Source: an uncultured Clostridia bacterium (GTDB taxonomy: Bacteria > Bacillota > Clostridia > Oscillospirales > Ruminococcaceae). Taken from it: a stretch of 64,000 bases of DNA. Within the stretch, counting starts at the first letter, position 1; each line of letters opens with the position of its first letter. Made by a program: the position numbers and the translations under genes. The DNA is taken from the NCBI GenBank assembly GCA_944385925.1, contig CALWZE010000060.1, forward strand, positions 35,121 to 99,120, given 5' to 3'. Under the pieces are notes generated by a model. It was not told the DNA's origin and did no database searches. It saw only the letters and a list, made by a program, of their open reading frames with translations. Positions 18,893-28,697 of this stretch are shown in pieces.

Positions 18893-21800
18893 TTATTTAC
18901 TGATCACCAGCTGCGCTTCCTCAATGCCGAGTTTGAGCACCTTGGACACGCCCTCTTCCTGCATGGTAACGCCATAAAGCACATCCGCGCCCTCCATCGT
19001 GCCGCGGCGGTGGGTGATCGTGATGATCTGGGTATGTGCGGTAACCCGGCGCAGATAGCCGGCGAACCGGTTGACGTTCGCCTCGTCCAGCGCGCTGTCG
19101 ATTTCATCCAGCACGCAGAAGGGGGACGGGTTGACCGCCAGAATCGAAAAGTAAATCGCGATGGCGACCAGCGCCTGCTCTCCGCCCGAGAGCGCCGACA
19201 GGTTCTTGATCACCTTGCCCGGCGGCTGCACGTCTATCTCGATGCCGCTTTCCAGCACATCGTTCTCGTCGCTCAGCGAGAGATTGGCCCGTCCGCCGCC
19301 GAAAAGTTCGACGAATACCCGCCGGAAATGATTGTTTATCTCGTTGAAGCTGCGGGTAAAGATGATCTTCATCTCGGATTCAAGGTCTGCGATCAGCCGC
19401 AGCAGTTCCGCTTTGGAACGTTCTACGTCCTCCACCTGCGCGGTCAGTTCATTGAACTGGTCGCTGACCTGTTTAAACTCCTCGATCGCCGCCACGTTGA
19501 CCGTACGCAGCGCGCGTATCTTTGCCCGCAGGCTTGCGACCTGAGAACGCAGCTCGGTGATGGACTCAAACGGCACACAGAGCGCCAGCGCCTCCTTCTG
19601 GGTCATTTCGTATTCCTCCCAGAGCTTGGCCACCGTCGTGTCGTACTCGGCCGCGAGGGCGTTTTTGCGTTCCTCCAGCCTTGCTAGCTCCCGGCCGATC
19701 TCCTCGCGCTGCTTTGTCTGACCGGCGTACTGGGCGCGCAGCTCGTTGATCTGCCGCTCGCTTTCGGTACGCTCGGCCGCCGTTTGCTCAATGGCGGCAC
19801 GGTTTTCCGCAATCCGGGCGCGCAGGTCCTGGACCCGTCCGGCTTTTTCCTGTTCCGCGTCCGCCAGCTGCTGTTGGGCGCGGCGCAGGTTTTCTATGGC
19901 AAGCGCAAGGCTTGCCGCCGCGTCCCCGCTTTCGTCCTTGCGCCCGCGCAGGCTTTGGGTCTCGCTTTCCAGCGCTTCGATATCCTTTTGCAGCGCAACC
20001 TGCTCGATCCGCTTCTGTGCCGCGGCGTCGGTGAGCTCGGCGCGCCGCTGCATGAAGGCGTCCTCGCTTTGGTCCGCTTCGCCGCTCCTTTGTTCGAGCT
20101 GCGCGATTTCTTTGGAAAGCTGTGCCGCCCGCGCCTCATCCTGCTGCGCCTGCGCCTGCATCGCTGTCCGCCGGGACGCGATATCCTCCAATTCCCGGCG
20201 CGCGGTTTCCAGCGCATCGCCAAGGTTTTTCGCCTGCTCGCACAGATGCAGGATCTGCTGCTCCGCGCGGACCCGGTCTTCATTATGGGTGATCAGGTCG
20301 CTGTTGATCGCGGTGATTTCCGCTTCCAGCTCTGTTTTTTCCGCGTTCAGCTTTTCACATTCCGCGTCCGAGTCGCCCAGCGCGCGCCTTGCCTCCTCCG
20401 CTTTCTTTTCCAGCGCCTCGATCTCGACCTTGCGGCCGAACAGGCCGGCCTGGCGGGAAGAGGAGCCGCCGGTATAGGAGCCGCCCGCATTGATGACCTG
20501 ACCGTCCATCGTGACGATCCGGTAACGGTAGGCCAGCCGGCGCGCAAGCGCCGACGCACTGTTCAGCTCTTCGGCAACCACGATCCGCCCCAGTAAATTG
20601 CTGATGACATTTTCATAGCGTCTGTCGTACTCGACAAGGGTGCTTGCAAGTCCCACGACGCCCGGCTGGGAGAGCGCGTCGCCGCCGTCAAAACGACCGG
20701 GCTTTATGGTATCCAGCGGCAGGAAGGTTGCGCGTCCGGCCCTGTTTTCTTTCAGAAAAGCGATCGCTTCCTTTGCCGCACGCTCATCCTCAACCACAAG
20801 GTTCTGCGCCGCCGCGCCGAGCGCCGTTTCAATTGCCAGTTCGCAGCCGCGCCGCACGCTGACAAGCGAGGCGACGGTCCCGACAATGCCGCGCAGCCGG
20901 CGCGCAGACGCCGCTTCCGCGACCTTGCGCACACTGAACTGGAACCCCTCCATGTTCTTTTCCATATCCCGCAGCACCGCGATTTTATGGGTCAGCTCGG
21001 AGATCTCCCCATTCTTTTTATCCCGCTCGGCAAGCAGCGCATCCAGTCTGGCGGTTCTGGATTGCAGCTTCATCGAATAGCCGCGAATTCGGTTCTCGCA
21101 CCCGGCGATATCCTCCTGAAGGCCCGCAAAATAAGCGTTGTTCTCTTTCAGTTCCTCATCCGCCGCGCTTTTTCGCTCTTCCAGCGGAGGGAGCTGTTCT
21201 TCCAGCGCATTCTTCCGGTCTTCCATCGCCTGCAGCGCCGACTGTGCAGCTGCCTGCGCAAGCCGCAGTTCGGTCAGATCACTCTGCAAACCGGTCAGCC
21301 GCCGCGCGGCGTCGGCTCTCTGCTTATCCCGCAGTTCCCCGGCGGCAAGCAGCTCGTCCAATTCGGCCTGCACGGCGCGCATGGATTGATCCAACGCTTC
21401 CAGCGCCTGCCTTTTTTCTGCGCTCTGCGCCTGTTTATCCGCGATCTGCCGCTCGATCTCCCCATCCGATTCGGACAGGATATGAATCCGCTTTTCCAGA
21501 TCTTCGATCTGGTCTGCGGCGTGCGCAGCGTCGTTTTTGCCGACCGCGATCTCGCTCTCAAGTGCGGAAATCTGCTCGTTGATCGACAGGATCTCGGCAT
21601 TGAGCTGGTCTATCTCGGCATTGCGCCGGCGGTTGTCCTCGCCCAGCTGCTCGGTCTTTTCGTTCATCTCCTCAAGGCCCTGCTCGGCACGCGCATAATC
21701 CTGCCGCGCAACCTCGATTTTGTCGTCCTGCCTGCGCAGATTTTCCCGCGACCGATCAATGGTATCGCAGTAAAGGGTGATCTCAAGGCTCTTCTTTTCA

Positions 21801-22459
21801 CCGGAAAGGGTTAAGAATTTTTCCGCCTTTTCACTCTGTGCGCGCAGCGGCTCGATGCGCTCTTCCAGCACATCCAGAATATCCCGCAGCCGGGACAGAT
21901 TATCCTGCGCCGCATCCAGCTTTTTCGCCGCCTCATTTTTGCGGAAGCGGTATTTCGCGATGCCGGACGCCTCTTCAAAAAGCTCGCGCCGGTCGTCGCT
22001 TTTTGCCGAAACGATCTCGGCGATTTTTCCCTGCGAAATAATGGAATAGCCGTCCCGTCCGAGTCCGGTATCCATGAACATCTCGCGAACATCCCGCAGC
22101 CGCACGGTTGAGCCGTTAACCAGATACTCGCTGTCGCCGCTGCGGTAATAGCGGCGGGTAACCACAATTTCCGCGCCGACGTCGGCGATGCGTCCGTCCG
22201 CGTTGTCCAGGCACAGCGACACCTGCGCAAAGCCCATCGGTTTGCGCAGCTGGGTGCCGCCGAAAATGACGTCCTCCATCTTGCCGCCGCGCATTGCCTT
22301 GCTGGACTGCTCGCCCAGCACCCATTTAATGGCATCGGATATGTTGCTTTTCCCGCTGCCGTTAGGGCCGACAATGCCGGTATATCCCTCCTCGAAGGTT
22401 ACCCGCGTGCGGTCGGGGAAGGATTTGAATCCCTGTATTTCCAGATATTTCAGATGCAA
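18893..22459 (-). CDS. smc: Chromosome segregation protein SMC
   Basis: The ATPase of the bacterial condensin, which organises and segregates the chromosome. The 1188 residues are full length. Walker A GPNGSGKSN lies near residue 32. Long coiled coils (about 170-500 and 670-1020) flank a hinge whose core includes GVVGLASTLVEYD and the Gly-rich INAGGSYTGGS. The C-terminal head has LSGGEQALVAIAI and Walker B PFCVLDEIDSALDE. Its base composition matches its neighbours. Confidence 0.98.
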   Translation of the reverse strand: MHLKYLEIQGFKSFPDRTRVTFEEGYTGIVGPNGSGKSNISDAIKWVLGEQSSKAMRGGKMEDVIFGGTQLRKPMGFAQVSLCLDNADGRIADVGAEIVVTRRYYRSGDSEYLVNGSTVRLRDVREMFMDTGLGRDGYSIISQGKIAEIVSAKSDDRRELFEEASGIAKYRFRKNEAAKKLDAAQDNLSRLRDILDVLEERIEPLRAQSEKAEKFLTLSGEKKSLEITLYCDTIDRSRENLRRQDDKIEVARQDYARAEQGLEEMNEKTEQLGEDNRRRNAEIDQLNAEILSINEQISALESEIAVGKNDAAHAADQIEDLEKRIHILSESDGEIERQIADKQAQSAEKRQALEALDQSMRAVQAELDELLAAGELRDKQRADAARRLTGLQSDLTELRLAQAAAQSALQAMEDRKNALEEQLPPLEERKSAADEELKENNAYFAGLQEDIAGCENRIRGYSMKLQSRTARLDALLAERDKKNGEISELTHKIAVLRDMEKNMEGFQFSVRKVAEAASARRLRGIVGTVASLVSVRRGCELAIETALGAAAQNLVVEDERAAKEAIAFLKENRAGRATFLPLDTIKPGRFDGGDALSQPGVVGLASTLVEYDRRYENVISNLLGRIVVAEELNSASALARRLAYRYRIVTMDGQVINAGGSYTGGSSSRQAGLFGRKVEIEALEKKAEEARRALGDSDAECEKLNAEKTELEAEITAINSDLITHNEDRVRAEQQILHLCEQAKNLGDALETARRELEDIASRRTAMQAQAQQDEARAAQLSKEIAQLEQRSGEADQSEDAFMQRRAELTDAAAQKRIEQVALQKDIEALESETQSLRGRKDESGDAAASLALAIENLRRAQQQLADAEQEKAGRVQDLRARIAENRAAIEQTAAERTESERQINELRAQYAGQTKQREEIGRELARLEERKNALAAEYDTTVAKLWEEYEMTQKEALALCVPFESITELRSQVASLRAKIRALRTVNVAAIEEFKQVSDQFNELTAQVEDVERSKAELLRLIADLESEMKIIFTRSFNEINNHFRRVFVELFGGGRANLSLSDENDVLESGIEIDVQPPGKVIKNLSALSGGEQALVAIAIYFSILAVNPSPFCVLDEIDSALDEANVNRFAGYLRRVTAHTQIITITHRRGTMEGADVLYGVTMQEEGVSKVLKLGIEEAQLVISK

Positions 22460-22490
22460 ATTCGGTTTCTCCTTGTTTCAGGTCTGCCGT

Positions 22491-23510
22491 TTATCCGGCT
22501 GCCGGTTCCGCCCGCTTTACACTGCCCACGGGCAGCGTGGAATCCGGCAGCACCCGGAGTGTCACGCCCTGCCTTGCAAAGGCCAGCAGGTTCCGCCGCC
22601 CATGGCCGACGGCGCAGCTCATCCGTGAAGGGTGCACCCGAACGGTGAGTTCTTTTTCGCCCGGTATAAGCAGGGCCTGCATTTTCTCAAAAAAGAGGAT
22701 GGATTGCGCGATCTCGCCAAACGCCGGATGAAACGGCCCCGCCGCGGCGCTTGCGCGCAGACTCTCATCCGCGTGCAGGCCGATGCGGATCACCCGCACG
22801 CCGGCTTCTTCAAAAAGAGCCAGCAGCCGCGCCGTGATGAGGGCGGCCTGCTCCACCGTCAGCGGCCGGTATTTTCCTGCGCGCCACAGATCGCAAAGCG
22901 GCGTATTCTCCACCACGACCGTCGGATAGATCCGCGCGGTCGCAGGACCAAGCGCAATAAGCCTTCGCCCCGTCTCAAGCGCCCCGGCAAGCGGGTCCTG
23001 TTCGCCGTACATCCCGACCATCATCTGCAAACCAAGCTCAAAGCGGGCGGGATGGCTGCGCGCGAGTGCAGACGCCCGCGCAATGTCGGCGGCGGTGTGT
23101 CCGCGCCGGTTGGCGGCGAGCACACTGTCCAGCATGCTCTGCGCGCCAAGCTCGATGGCGGTCACGCCGTAAGCCGCGAGAAAGTCCAGCGTTTCGGGGT
23201 CGATCGCGTCCGGCCGGGTGGAAAGCCGTATGCCCGCAGCGCGTCCGCAGCGAACAAAGGGCGCGGCCGCTTCCAAAAGCCCGCGCTGGATCTCGCGGTC
23301 AATCGCCGTAAAGCTGCCGCCGAAAAAGGCGATCTCGGTCGGTCTTGCGCCGCCGCCCGCCGCGGGCAGAAATGCCTCGCACTGCGCGCGCACCTGCTGC
23401 GGCGTGGGTGTGCTGTCCGCGCCCGAAATGCGGTTCTGGTTGCAGAACAGGCATTGCTGCGGGCATCCGTTGTGTGGAACAAAAAAGGCGAGATTGGCGT
23501 GCTTTTTCAT
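22491..23510 (-). CDS. Elp3-like radical SAM protein
   Basis: A radical SAM enzyme of 339 residues, often found between rnc and smc in Clostridia; the substrate is unknown. The iron-sulfur motif is NGCPQQCLFCNQNRISG (CxxxCxFC type), close to the N-terminus. The SAM-binding core follows with IAFFGGSFTAID and LSTRPDAIDPETL. These blocks are like the SAM half of Elp3, but no acetyltransferase domain follows. ATGA overlap with rnc points to coupling. A tRNA-modifying role is a family-level guess. Confidence 0.85.
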   Translation of the reverse strand: MKKHANLAFFVPHNGCPQQCLFCNQNRISGADSTPTPQQVRAQCEAFLPAAGGGARPTEIAFFGGSFTAIDREIQRGLLEAAAPFVRCGRAAGIRLSTRPDAIDPETLDFLAAYGVTAIELGAQSMLDSVLAANRRGHTAADIARASALARSHPARFELGLQMMVGMYGEQDPLAGALETGRRLIALGPATARIYPTVVVENTPLCDLWRAGKYRPLTVEQAALITARLLALFEEAGVRVIRIGLHADESLRASAAAGPFHPAFGEIAQSILFFEKMQALLIPGEKELTVRVHPSRMSCAVGHGRRNLLAFARQGVTLRVLPDSTLPVGSVKRAEPAAG

Positions 23511-24178
23511 AAACCCATCAGCTTGAGCGCCTCTTTGGCGGCGTTCTGTTCGGCCTGCTTTTTGCTATGGCCGCTGCCCTTGCCGATCACGTTGGAATTC
23601 AGGTGCACCTCAAAGGTGAAGGTCTTGTCATGGTCCGGACCGCTCTCCTCCACCAACACATAGCGCACCCGCTCTTCCGGGTTTTGCTGGATGATTTCCT
23701 GCAATTCGGTTTTGTAGTCGCGCGGCGCGTCCGCGAGGTCGTTGTGTTCCTCGATAAAGCGCATCACAAAAAATTCCGCCGGCATCATGCCGCCATCCAG
23801 AAAAATCGCGGCGATAACCGCCTCAAAGCAGTCCGCGAGAATGGAGGGACGGCTCGCGCCGCCGCCTTTTGCCTCGCCGTGGCCGAGCTTTATGAATTCG
23901 CCCAGGCTTATCTCCCGCGCATAGGAAGCAAGCGCCCCTTCGCAGACCAGTGAAGCGCGGCGTTTGGTCAGTTCCCCCTCGGGCAGCTTGGGTTGTTTGG
24001 CGAAAAGATATCCCGACACGATGACCGAGAGCACCGAGTCGCCCAAAAACTCAAGCCGCTCGTTGCAGGCAATCCGCCCAAGCCCATGCTCGTTCGCATA
24101 GCTTGAATGGGTGAGCGCCTCTTCCAGCAGGCTTATATCCCCAAATTCATAACCGATCTTACGTTCAAATTCGTTCAT
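23507..24178 (-). CDS. rnc: Ribonuclease III
   Basis: Cleaves double-stranded RNA in rRNA processing and mRNA turnover. The signature CNERLEFLGDSVLSV lies near residue 40. The second catalytic block is ADCFEAVIAAIFLDGG, and a double-stranded RNA-binding domain occupies the last 70 residues (GKGSGHSKKQAEQNAA). The length of 223 is standard. Upstream is plsX with no acpP between, unlike many Firmicutes. Confidence 0.97.
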   Translation of the reverse strand: MNEFERKIGYEFGDISLLEEALTHSSYANEHGLGRIACNERLEFLGDSVLSVIVSGYLFAKQPKLPEGELTKRRASLVCEGALASYAREISLGEFIKLGHGEAKGGGASRPSILADCFEAVIAAIFLDGGMMPAEFFVMRFIEEHNDLADAPRDYKTELQEIIQQNPEERVRYVLVEESGPDHDKTFTFEVHLNSNVIGKGSGHSKKQAEQNAAKEALKLMGL

Positions 24179-24253
24179 GGCATTCTCCGATACCGCGCGG
24201 GCAAGGCTGGCTCACCCCGCCCGCGCGGGTTACTTCTGTTTTACTAAGACGGC

Positions 24254-25258
24254 TTATTCCTCCGCGTCGGTCTGGCGGCCAAGCTTTTCGGCAAGTGCCT
24301 CGGTAACGCCGGAGCGGCTCCAGTCGATTGCCTGACGCACTGCGTTTTTGATCGCCTCCGCGTTGGAACTGCCGTGCGCCTTGACCACCGGCTTTTGCAG
24401 TCCGATGATCGGCGCGCCGCCGTACTTCGTATAGTCCATTTTGTTCTTGAAGCCGCGCAGGCCCGGCTTGAGGACGGCGGCGGCGAGCTTGCTGATCGTG
24501 CTTTGATAAAACACCTCTTTGAGCATCGACATCAGCGCGGAAGCCAGCCCCTCGGTCAGCTTGAGGATGATGTTGCCGGTAAAACCGTCCGCAACGATGA
24601 CGTCATAATCACCCGAGGGGACGTCCCTTCCCTCCGCATTGCCGATGAAATTGATCTGGTCGTTTGCCTTAAGCAGCTTGTAGGCCTCAACCTGCAGTTC
24701 GGTTCCCTTGCTGTCCTCCGCGCCGTTGTTGGCGAGTCCGACGCGCGGGTTTTCGTAGCCCATGACCTTCTCCATGTAGACCGAGCCCATAACCGCGAAC
24801 TGGTTGAGCATCTCCGGCCTGCATTCGGCATTGGCGCCGCAGTCAATGAGCAGATAGGGCTTTTTTGCGCTCGGGATCACGACGCAGAGCGCAGGCCGCT
24901 TGACCCCCTTGATCCGCCTGACGATCATGGTTGCGCCCATCAGCGCCGCGCCTGTAGGTCCGGCCGTCACGAATGCGTCGGCTTCTCCCGCCGCAACCGC
25001 CCGCAAGCCGACAGACATGGAACTGTCCGCCTTTGCCTTGAGCACCGCCCTGGCCTCGTCATGCATATCCATGACCGTTTTCGCATCCATGATCTCAATG
25101 CCGGAAAGGTCCACGCCGTTTTCCTGTGCGCAATTGCGGATCTCCTGCTCGCTGCCCACAAGCACCAGCTGTTCGCCGTACTGCTTCGCCAGAACGGCGC
25201 CTTTCAGGATTTCCAGCGGGGCGTTATCCCCGCCAAACGCGTCAATCGCAATTCTCAT
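24254..25258 (-). CDS. plsX: Phosphate acyltransferase PlsX
   Basis: Makes acyl-phosphate from acyl-ACP, feeding PlsY in phospholipid synthesis. The start MRIAIDAFGGDNAP is the family's conserved N-terminus. Further motifs are AGEADAFVTAGPTGAAL, IDCGANAECRPEML, ADGFTGNIILKLTEG and YGGAPIIGLQKPVVKAHG. The length of 334 is normal. It overlaps trmFO by 17 bp. A 75-bp gap holding a GC-rich imperfect hairpin separates it from rnc. Confidence 0.97.
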   Translation of the reverse strand: MRIAIDAFGGDNAPLEILKGAVLAKQYGEQLVLVGSEQEIRNCAQENGVDLSGIEIMDAKTVMDMHDEARAVLKAKADSSMSVGLRAVAAGEADAFVTAGPTGAALMGATMIVRRIKGVKRPALCVVIPSAKKPYLLIDCGANAECRPEMLNQFAVMGSVYMEKVMGYENPRVGLANNGAEDSKGTELQVEAYKLLKANDQINFIGNAEGRDVPSGDYDVIVADGFTGNIILKLTEGLASALMSMLKEVFYQSTISKLAAAVLKPGLRGFKNKMDYTKYGGAPIIGLQKPVVKAHGSSNAEAIKNAVRQAIDWSRSGVTEALAEKLGRQTDAEE

Positions 25259-26546
25259 TGATATACTCCTCCATATCCCGCAGCGCGCGGGCGCTCAGCG
25301 CCTCATAGCGCAGCCGCTTGTCACGAATCTGCTCGCCGAGCGGCGGCAGAATTCCCATGTTGGCGCCCATCGGTTGAAAATCGCGGTTGGGCGCCGTGAT
25401 ATAGCGCAGCAGCGACCCGAGCATGGTCGTCTCGGGCGGCAGCGCACCGGGCCGGCCGCACAGCCGGTCATGCAGGAAGCGCGCGGCCAGAATCCCGCAT
25501 CCCGCGCTTTCCATATAGCCCTCAAAACCGGTCAGCTGGCCGGCGACAAAGACATTCGGATGCCCTTTGAGGCTGAGATCCGGCTGCAGAGTCTCGGGCG
25601 AATTCAGAAAGGTGTTGCGGTGCATCACGCCGTAGCGCACAAATTCGGCATTTTCCAGACCCGGGATCATGGAAAAGACCCGCTTCTGCTCGCCGAACTT
25701 CAGGTTGGTCTGAAATCCGACGATATTGTACATCGTCCCTTCGGCGTTCTCCCGCCGCAGCTGCACCGCCGCCCAGGGCCGGTGACCGGTCGCGGGGTCA
25801 ATCAGCCCGACCGGTTTCATGGGGCCGAAGCGGATCGCGTCCTTGCCCCTTTTGGCAAGCTTTTCGATCGGCATACAGCCTTCATAGACCTTGAAATCAA
25901 AGTCGTGGCCCGGCGCGCTCTCGGCCTCAACCAGCGCCTGCCAGAACGCTTCATAGTCCGGCTTATCGAAATAGCAGTTGAGATAATCGTCCTCCCCGCG
26001 TCCGTAGCGGCTCGCGGCGTGAACCCTGCTTTGATCGATACTGTCCGCCGAAACAATGGGCGCGGCGGCGTCAAAGAAGGAGAGCGCCTGGGCTCCGCAA
26101 AGGGAAAACAGGCTGTCCGCAAGCGCGTCCTCGGTCAACGGACCGGAAGCCACGACCGTCGGCGTCTCGGGATCAATGGCAGTGACCTCTTCGCGGCGCA
26201 CCTCAATATTCGGCTCCGCCGCGATGCGCGCCGTCACCCCTTGGGAAAAAAGGGTCCGGTCGACCGCGAGCGCGCCGCCCGCCGCCACCGCGCACCCGTC
26301 CGCCGTCTCGAGGCAGACCGAGCCAAACAGGCGCATCTCCGCTTTAAGCAGGCCCGCGGCGCTGTCCGGCCGGGCGGCCTTGAAGGAATTCGAACAAACC
26401 AGTTCGGCAAAGCCCTCGGATTTATGTGCCGGGCTGAATTTATGCGGTTTCTGTTCGTATAAAATGACCTTGTGTCCCAATCGCGCCAGGGTGCGCGCCG
26501 CTTCGCAGCCCGCAAGTCCCGCGCCGATCACCGTTACCGCGCTCAC
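25242..26546 (-). CDS. trmFO: tRNA (uracil-54-C5)-methyltransferase, folate-dependent
   Basis: Makes ribothymidine-54 in tRNA using methylenetetrahydrofolate and FAD. The FAD-binding motif VIGAGLAGCEAA is at residues 6-17. Further family blocks are ELVCSNSFKA, GRGEDDYLNCYFDKPDYEAF, GCMPIEKLAKRG and GFEGYMESAGCG. The length is 434. It overlaps topA by 4 bp, the common topA-trmFO order of Firmicutes. Confidence 0.97.
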   Translation of the reverse strand: MSAVTVIGAGLAGCEAARTLARLGHKVILYEQKPHKFSPAHKSEGFAELVCSNSFKAARPDSAAGLLKAEMRLFGSVCLETADGCAVAAGGALAVDRTLFSQGVTARIAAEPNIEVRREEVTAIDPETPTVVASGPLTEDALADSLFSLCGAQALSFFDAAAPIVSADSIDQSRVHAASRYGRGEDDYLNCYFDKPDYEAFWQALVEAESAPGHDFDFKVYEGCMPIEKLAKRGKDAIRFGPMKPVGLIDPATGHRPWAAVQLRRENAEGTMYNIVGFQTNLKFGEQKRVFSMIPGLENAEFVRYGVMHRNTFLNSPETLQPDLSLKGHPNVFVAGQLTGFEGYMESAGCGILAARFLHDRLCGRPGALPPETTMLGSLLRYITAPNRDFQPMGANMGILPPLGEQIRDKRLRYEALSARALRDMEEYINENCD

Positions 26547-28642
26547 TTTTCAATCTCCTTGCGGAATCCGCAGTTCTCGTCCGGGCAGTAAAGATAAGGG
26601 GCTTTGCCCTTTTTCTTGAACAGGCTCTTGCCGCATTTGGGGCAGTTTTCGGCGCTCGGCTCATCCCAGCTCATAAAGCCGCACTCCGCCCCCTTCTCGC
26701 AGGCGTAGAAGATGCGTCCCTTCTGGCTCTTGCGCTGGACGATTTTCGCCCCGCATTTGGGACAGCGTCCCGGCGTCTCCACAACGATCTTTTTGGTGTT
26801 CCGGCATTCCGGGAATCCCGGACAGGCGAGGAATTTTCCGTACCGTCCGTTTTTGATCACCATTTTGCGGCCGCACTTTTCACAAATTACATCGGTTTCC
26901 TCTTCGGGCACCTTGAGCCGCTGTCCGTCAAGGGTTTCCTCCGCTTTTTTAAGGGTCTTTGCAAAATCCTTGTAGAACTTATCCAGCGTCTTGACCCAGT
27001 CCGCTTTTCCCTCCTCGATCTTGTCCAGGCTCTTTTCCATGCCGGCGCTGAACTTTTCATCCACGATGTTGGGAAACTGCTGGATCATAAGGTCGGTCAC
27101 CACAAGACCCAGCGGAGTCGGTTTGAGGGATTTCTGTTCCCGCTCGACATAGCCGCGGTCGATGATGGTGCTGATGATCGGCGCATAGGTTGACGGGCGC
27201 CCGATGCCGTTTTCTTCCAGGACCTTGATAAGGCTCGCTTCGGTAAATCGCATGGGCGGCTGGGTGAATTTCTGCGCGCTTCGGATCTCCTTTTTGCGCA
27301 GCTGTGTGTCGGTTGTAAGCTCCGGCAGCGCATTCGGCGCGTCCTCGCTGTTTTTCTCGTCGGTCGACGCCTCGTAAAGCACCGTAAAGCCGTCGAAGGT
27401 CACATTATAGCCGTTTGCGCGGAAAAGGTAATCTCCCGCCTCGATGTTGACCGTGACCGTCTTGATCTGCTGATCGGTCATCCTGCTCGCGATAAAGCGC
27501 TCCCAGATCAGCTTATAAAGCTTATACTGATCCGGCGTCAGCGAGGGCTTCGCCCGCTCGGGGGTCAGATCGATAATCGTCGGGCGGATCGCCTCGTGGG
27601 CATCCTGCACCTGCGCCGCGCCCTTTCGCTTGTAGGTACGCTGGCCGTGATAAAGATATTTGTCCCCGTAATTCTGCTCGATAAAGGACGCGGCCGCAGC
27701 GGCGGCGTCGTCCGCGATGCGCAGCGAGTCGGTTCGCATATAGGTGATCAGACCGACCTGACCCATTTCCTCGATTTCAACGCCCTCATAAAGCTCCTGC
27801 GCCGCCCGCATGGTGCGCCGGGCCGTAAAACCAAGCTTGCGGGAAGCGTCCTGCTGCAAAGTTGAGGTGATAAAGGGCGGTTCCGGGCTGCGTTTGCGCG
27901 TGCCGGTCTTAATGTCCTGAATCACGAACTCCGCGCTTTCCAGTTCTGCCAGCACAGCGTTGCAGGCAGCCTCGTCGGGAATTTTGAATTCCCCTTCCAC
28001 ATTCTTCTTGGCCCGCAGGCGGGCGGTGAAAAGCTTGGACGTTCCGGCCGGTTTCAGCACGGCGTCAATGTTCCAGTACTCCTCCGGGACAAACGCCTCG
28101 ATCTGCCGCTCACGATCGACAATCAGCCGCACGGCGACGCTCTGGACCCGTCCGGCGGAGAGGCCGCGCCGGATCTTGCGCCACAAAAACGGCGACAGCT
28201 TGTAACCGACTATACGGTCCAGGATTCGGCGCGCCTGCTGCGAATTAACAAGATCGCTGTCAATCGTGCGGGGCGCGGCCATTCCGTTCCGGATGCCTTT
28301 TTGGGTAATTTCTCCGAAGGTCACCCGGTTTTTTTCATCGGTCGGCAGGTTGAGGATATGCGCAAGATGCCAGGAAATTGCTTCTCCCTCGCGGTCCGGG
28401 TCGGTTGCGAGGAATACTTCGTCGCTTTTTGCCGCCGCGGCTTTCAATTCTTTGATAAGCTTTTCCTTGCCGCTGATATTGAGATATTGGGGTTTAAAGC
28501 CTTTTTCAACATTCACCCCCATGGAATTCTGGGGCAGATCCCGCACATGACCCATCGAGGCCATGACTTCATAATCATTGCCCAGGTATTTTTTGATTGT
28601 CTTCGCCTTTGCGGGCGACTCGACGATCACTAATTTCGACAT
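26543..28642 (-). CDS. topA: DNA topoisomerase I
   Basis: A type IA topoisomerase relaxing negative supercoils. The 699 residues start with the Toprim domain (KLVIVESPAKAKTIKKYLG), then the catalytic Tyr block LITYMRTDSLRI, with acidic residues ATDPDREGE. Three C-terminal four-Cys zinc ribbons are seen: CEKCGRK...CPGFPEC, CPKCGAK...CEKGAEC, CPKCGKS...CPDENC. It lies 55 bp downstream of dprA. Confidence 0.98.
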   Translation of the reverse strand: MSKLVIVESPAKAKTIKKYLGNDYEVMASMGHVRDLPQNSMGVNVEKGFKPQYLNISGKEKLIKELKAAAAKSDEVFLATDPDREGEAISWHLAHILNLPTDEKNRVTFGEITQKGIRNGMAAPRTIDSDLVNSQQARRILDRIVGYKLSPFLWRKIRRGLSAGRVQSVAVRLIVDRERQIEAFVPEEYWNIDAVLKPAGTSKLFTARLRAKKNVEGEFKIPDEAACNAVLAELESAEFVIQDIKTGTRKRSPEPPFITSTLQQDASRKLGFTARRTMRAAQELYEGVEIEEMGQVGLITYMRTDSLRIADDAAAAAASFIEQNYGDKYLYHGQRTYKRKGAAQVQDAHEAIRPTIIDLTPERAKPSLTPDQYKLYKLIWERFIASRMTDQQIKTVTVNIEAGDYLFRANGYNVTFDGFTVLYEASTDEKNSEDAPNALPELTTDTQLRKKEIRSAQKFTQPPMRFTEASLIKVLEENGIGRPSTYAPIISTIIDRGYVEREQKSLKPTPLGLVVTDLMIQQFPNIVDEKFSAGMEKSLDKIEEGKADWVKTLDKFYKDFAKTLKKAEETLDGQRLKVPEEETDVICEKCGRKMVIKNGRYGKFLACPGFPECRNTKKIVVETPGRCPKCGAKIVQRKSQKGRIFYACEKGAECGFMSWDEPSAENCPKCGKSLFKKKGKAPYLYCPDENCGFRKEIEK

Positions 28643-28697
28643 ATGCTTTCATTCACCTTTTGAATATTTCTGGGATATCGCCGGACAGCCGGTCCGT

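Noticed and set aside
22415..22445. tRNA-like GATTTGAATCC element
   Set aside because: It lies inside the conserved SMC N-terminus and there is no cloverleaf around it.
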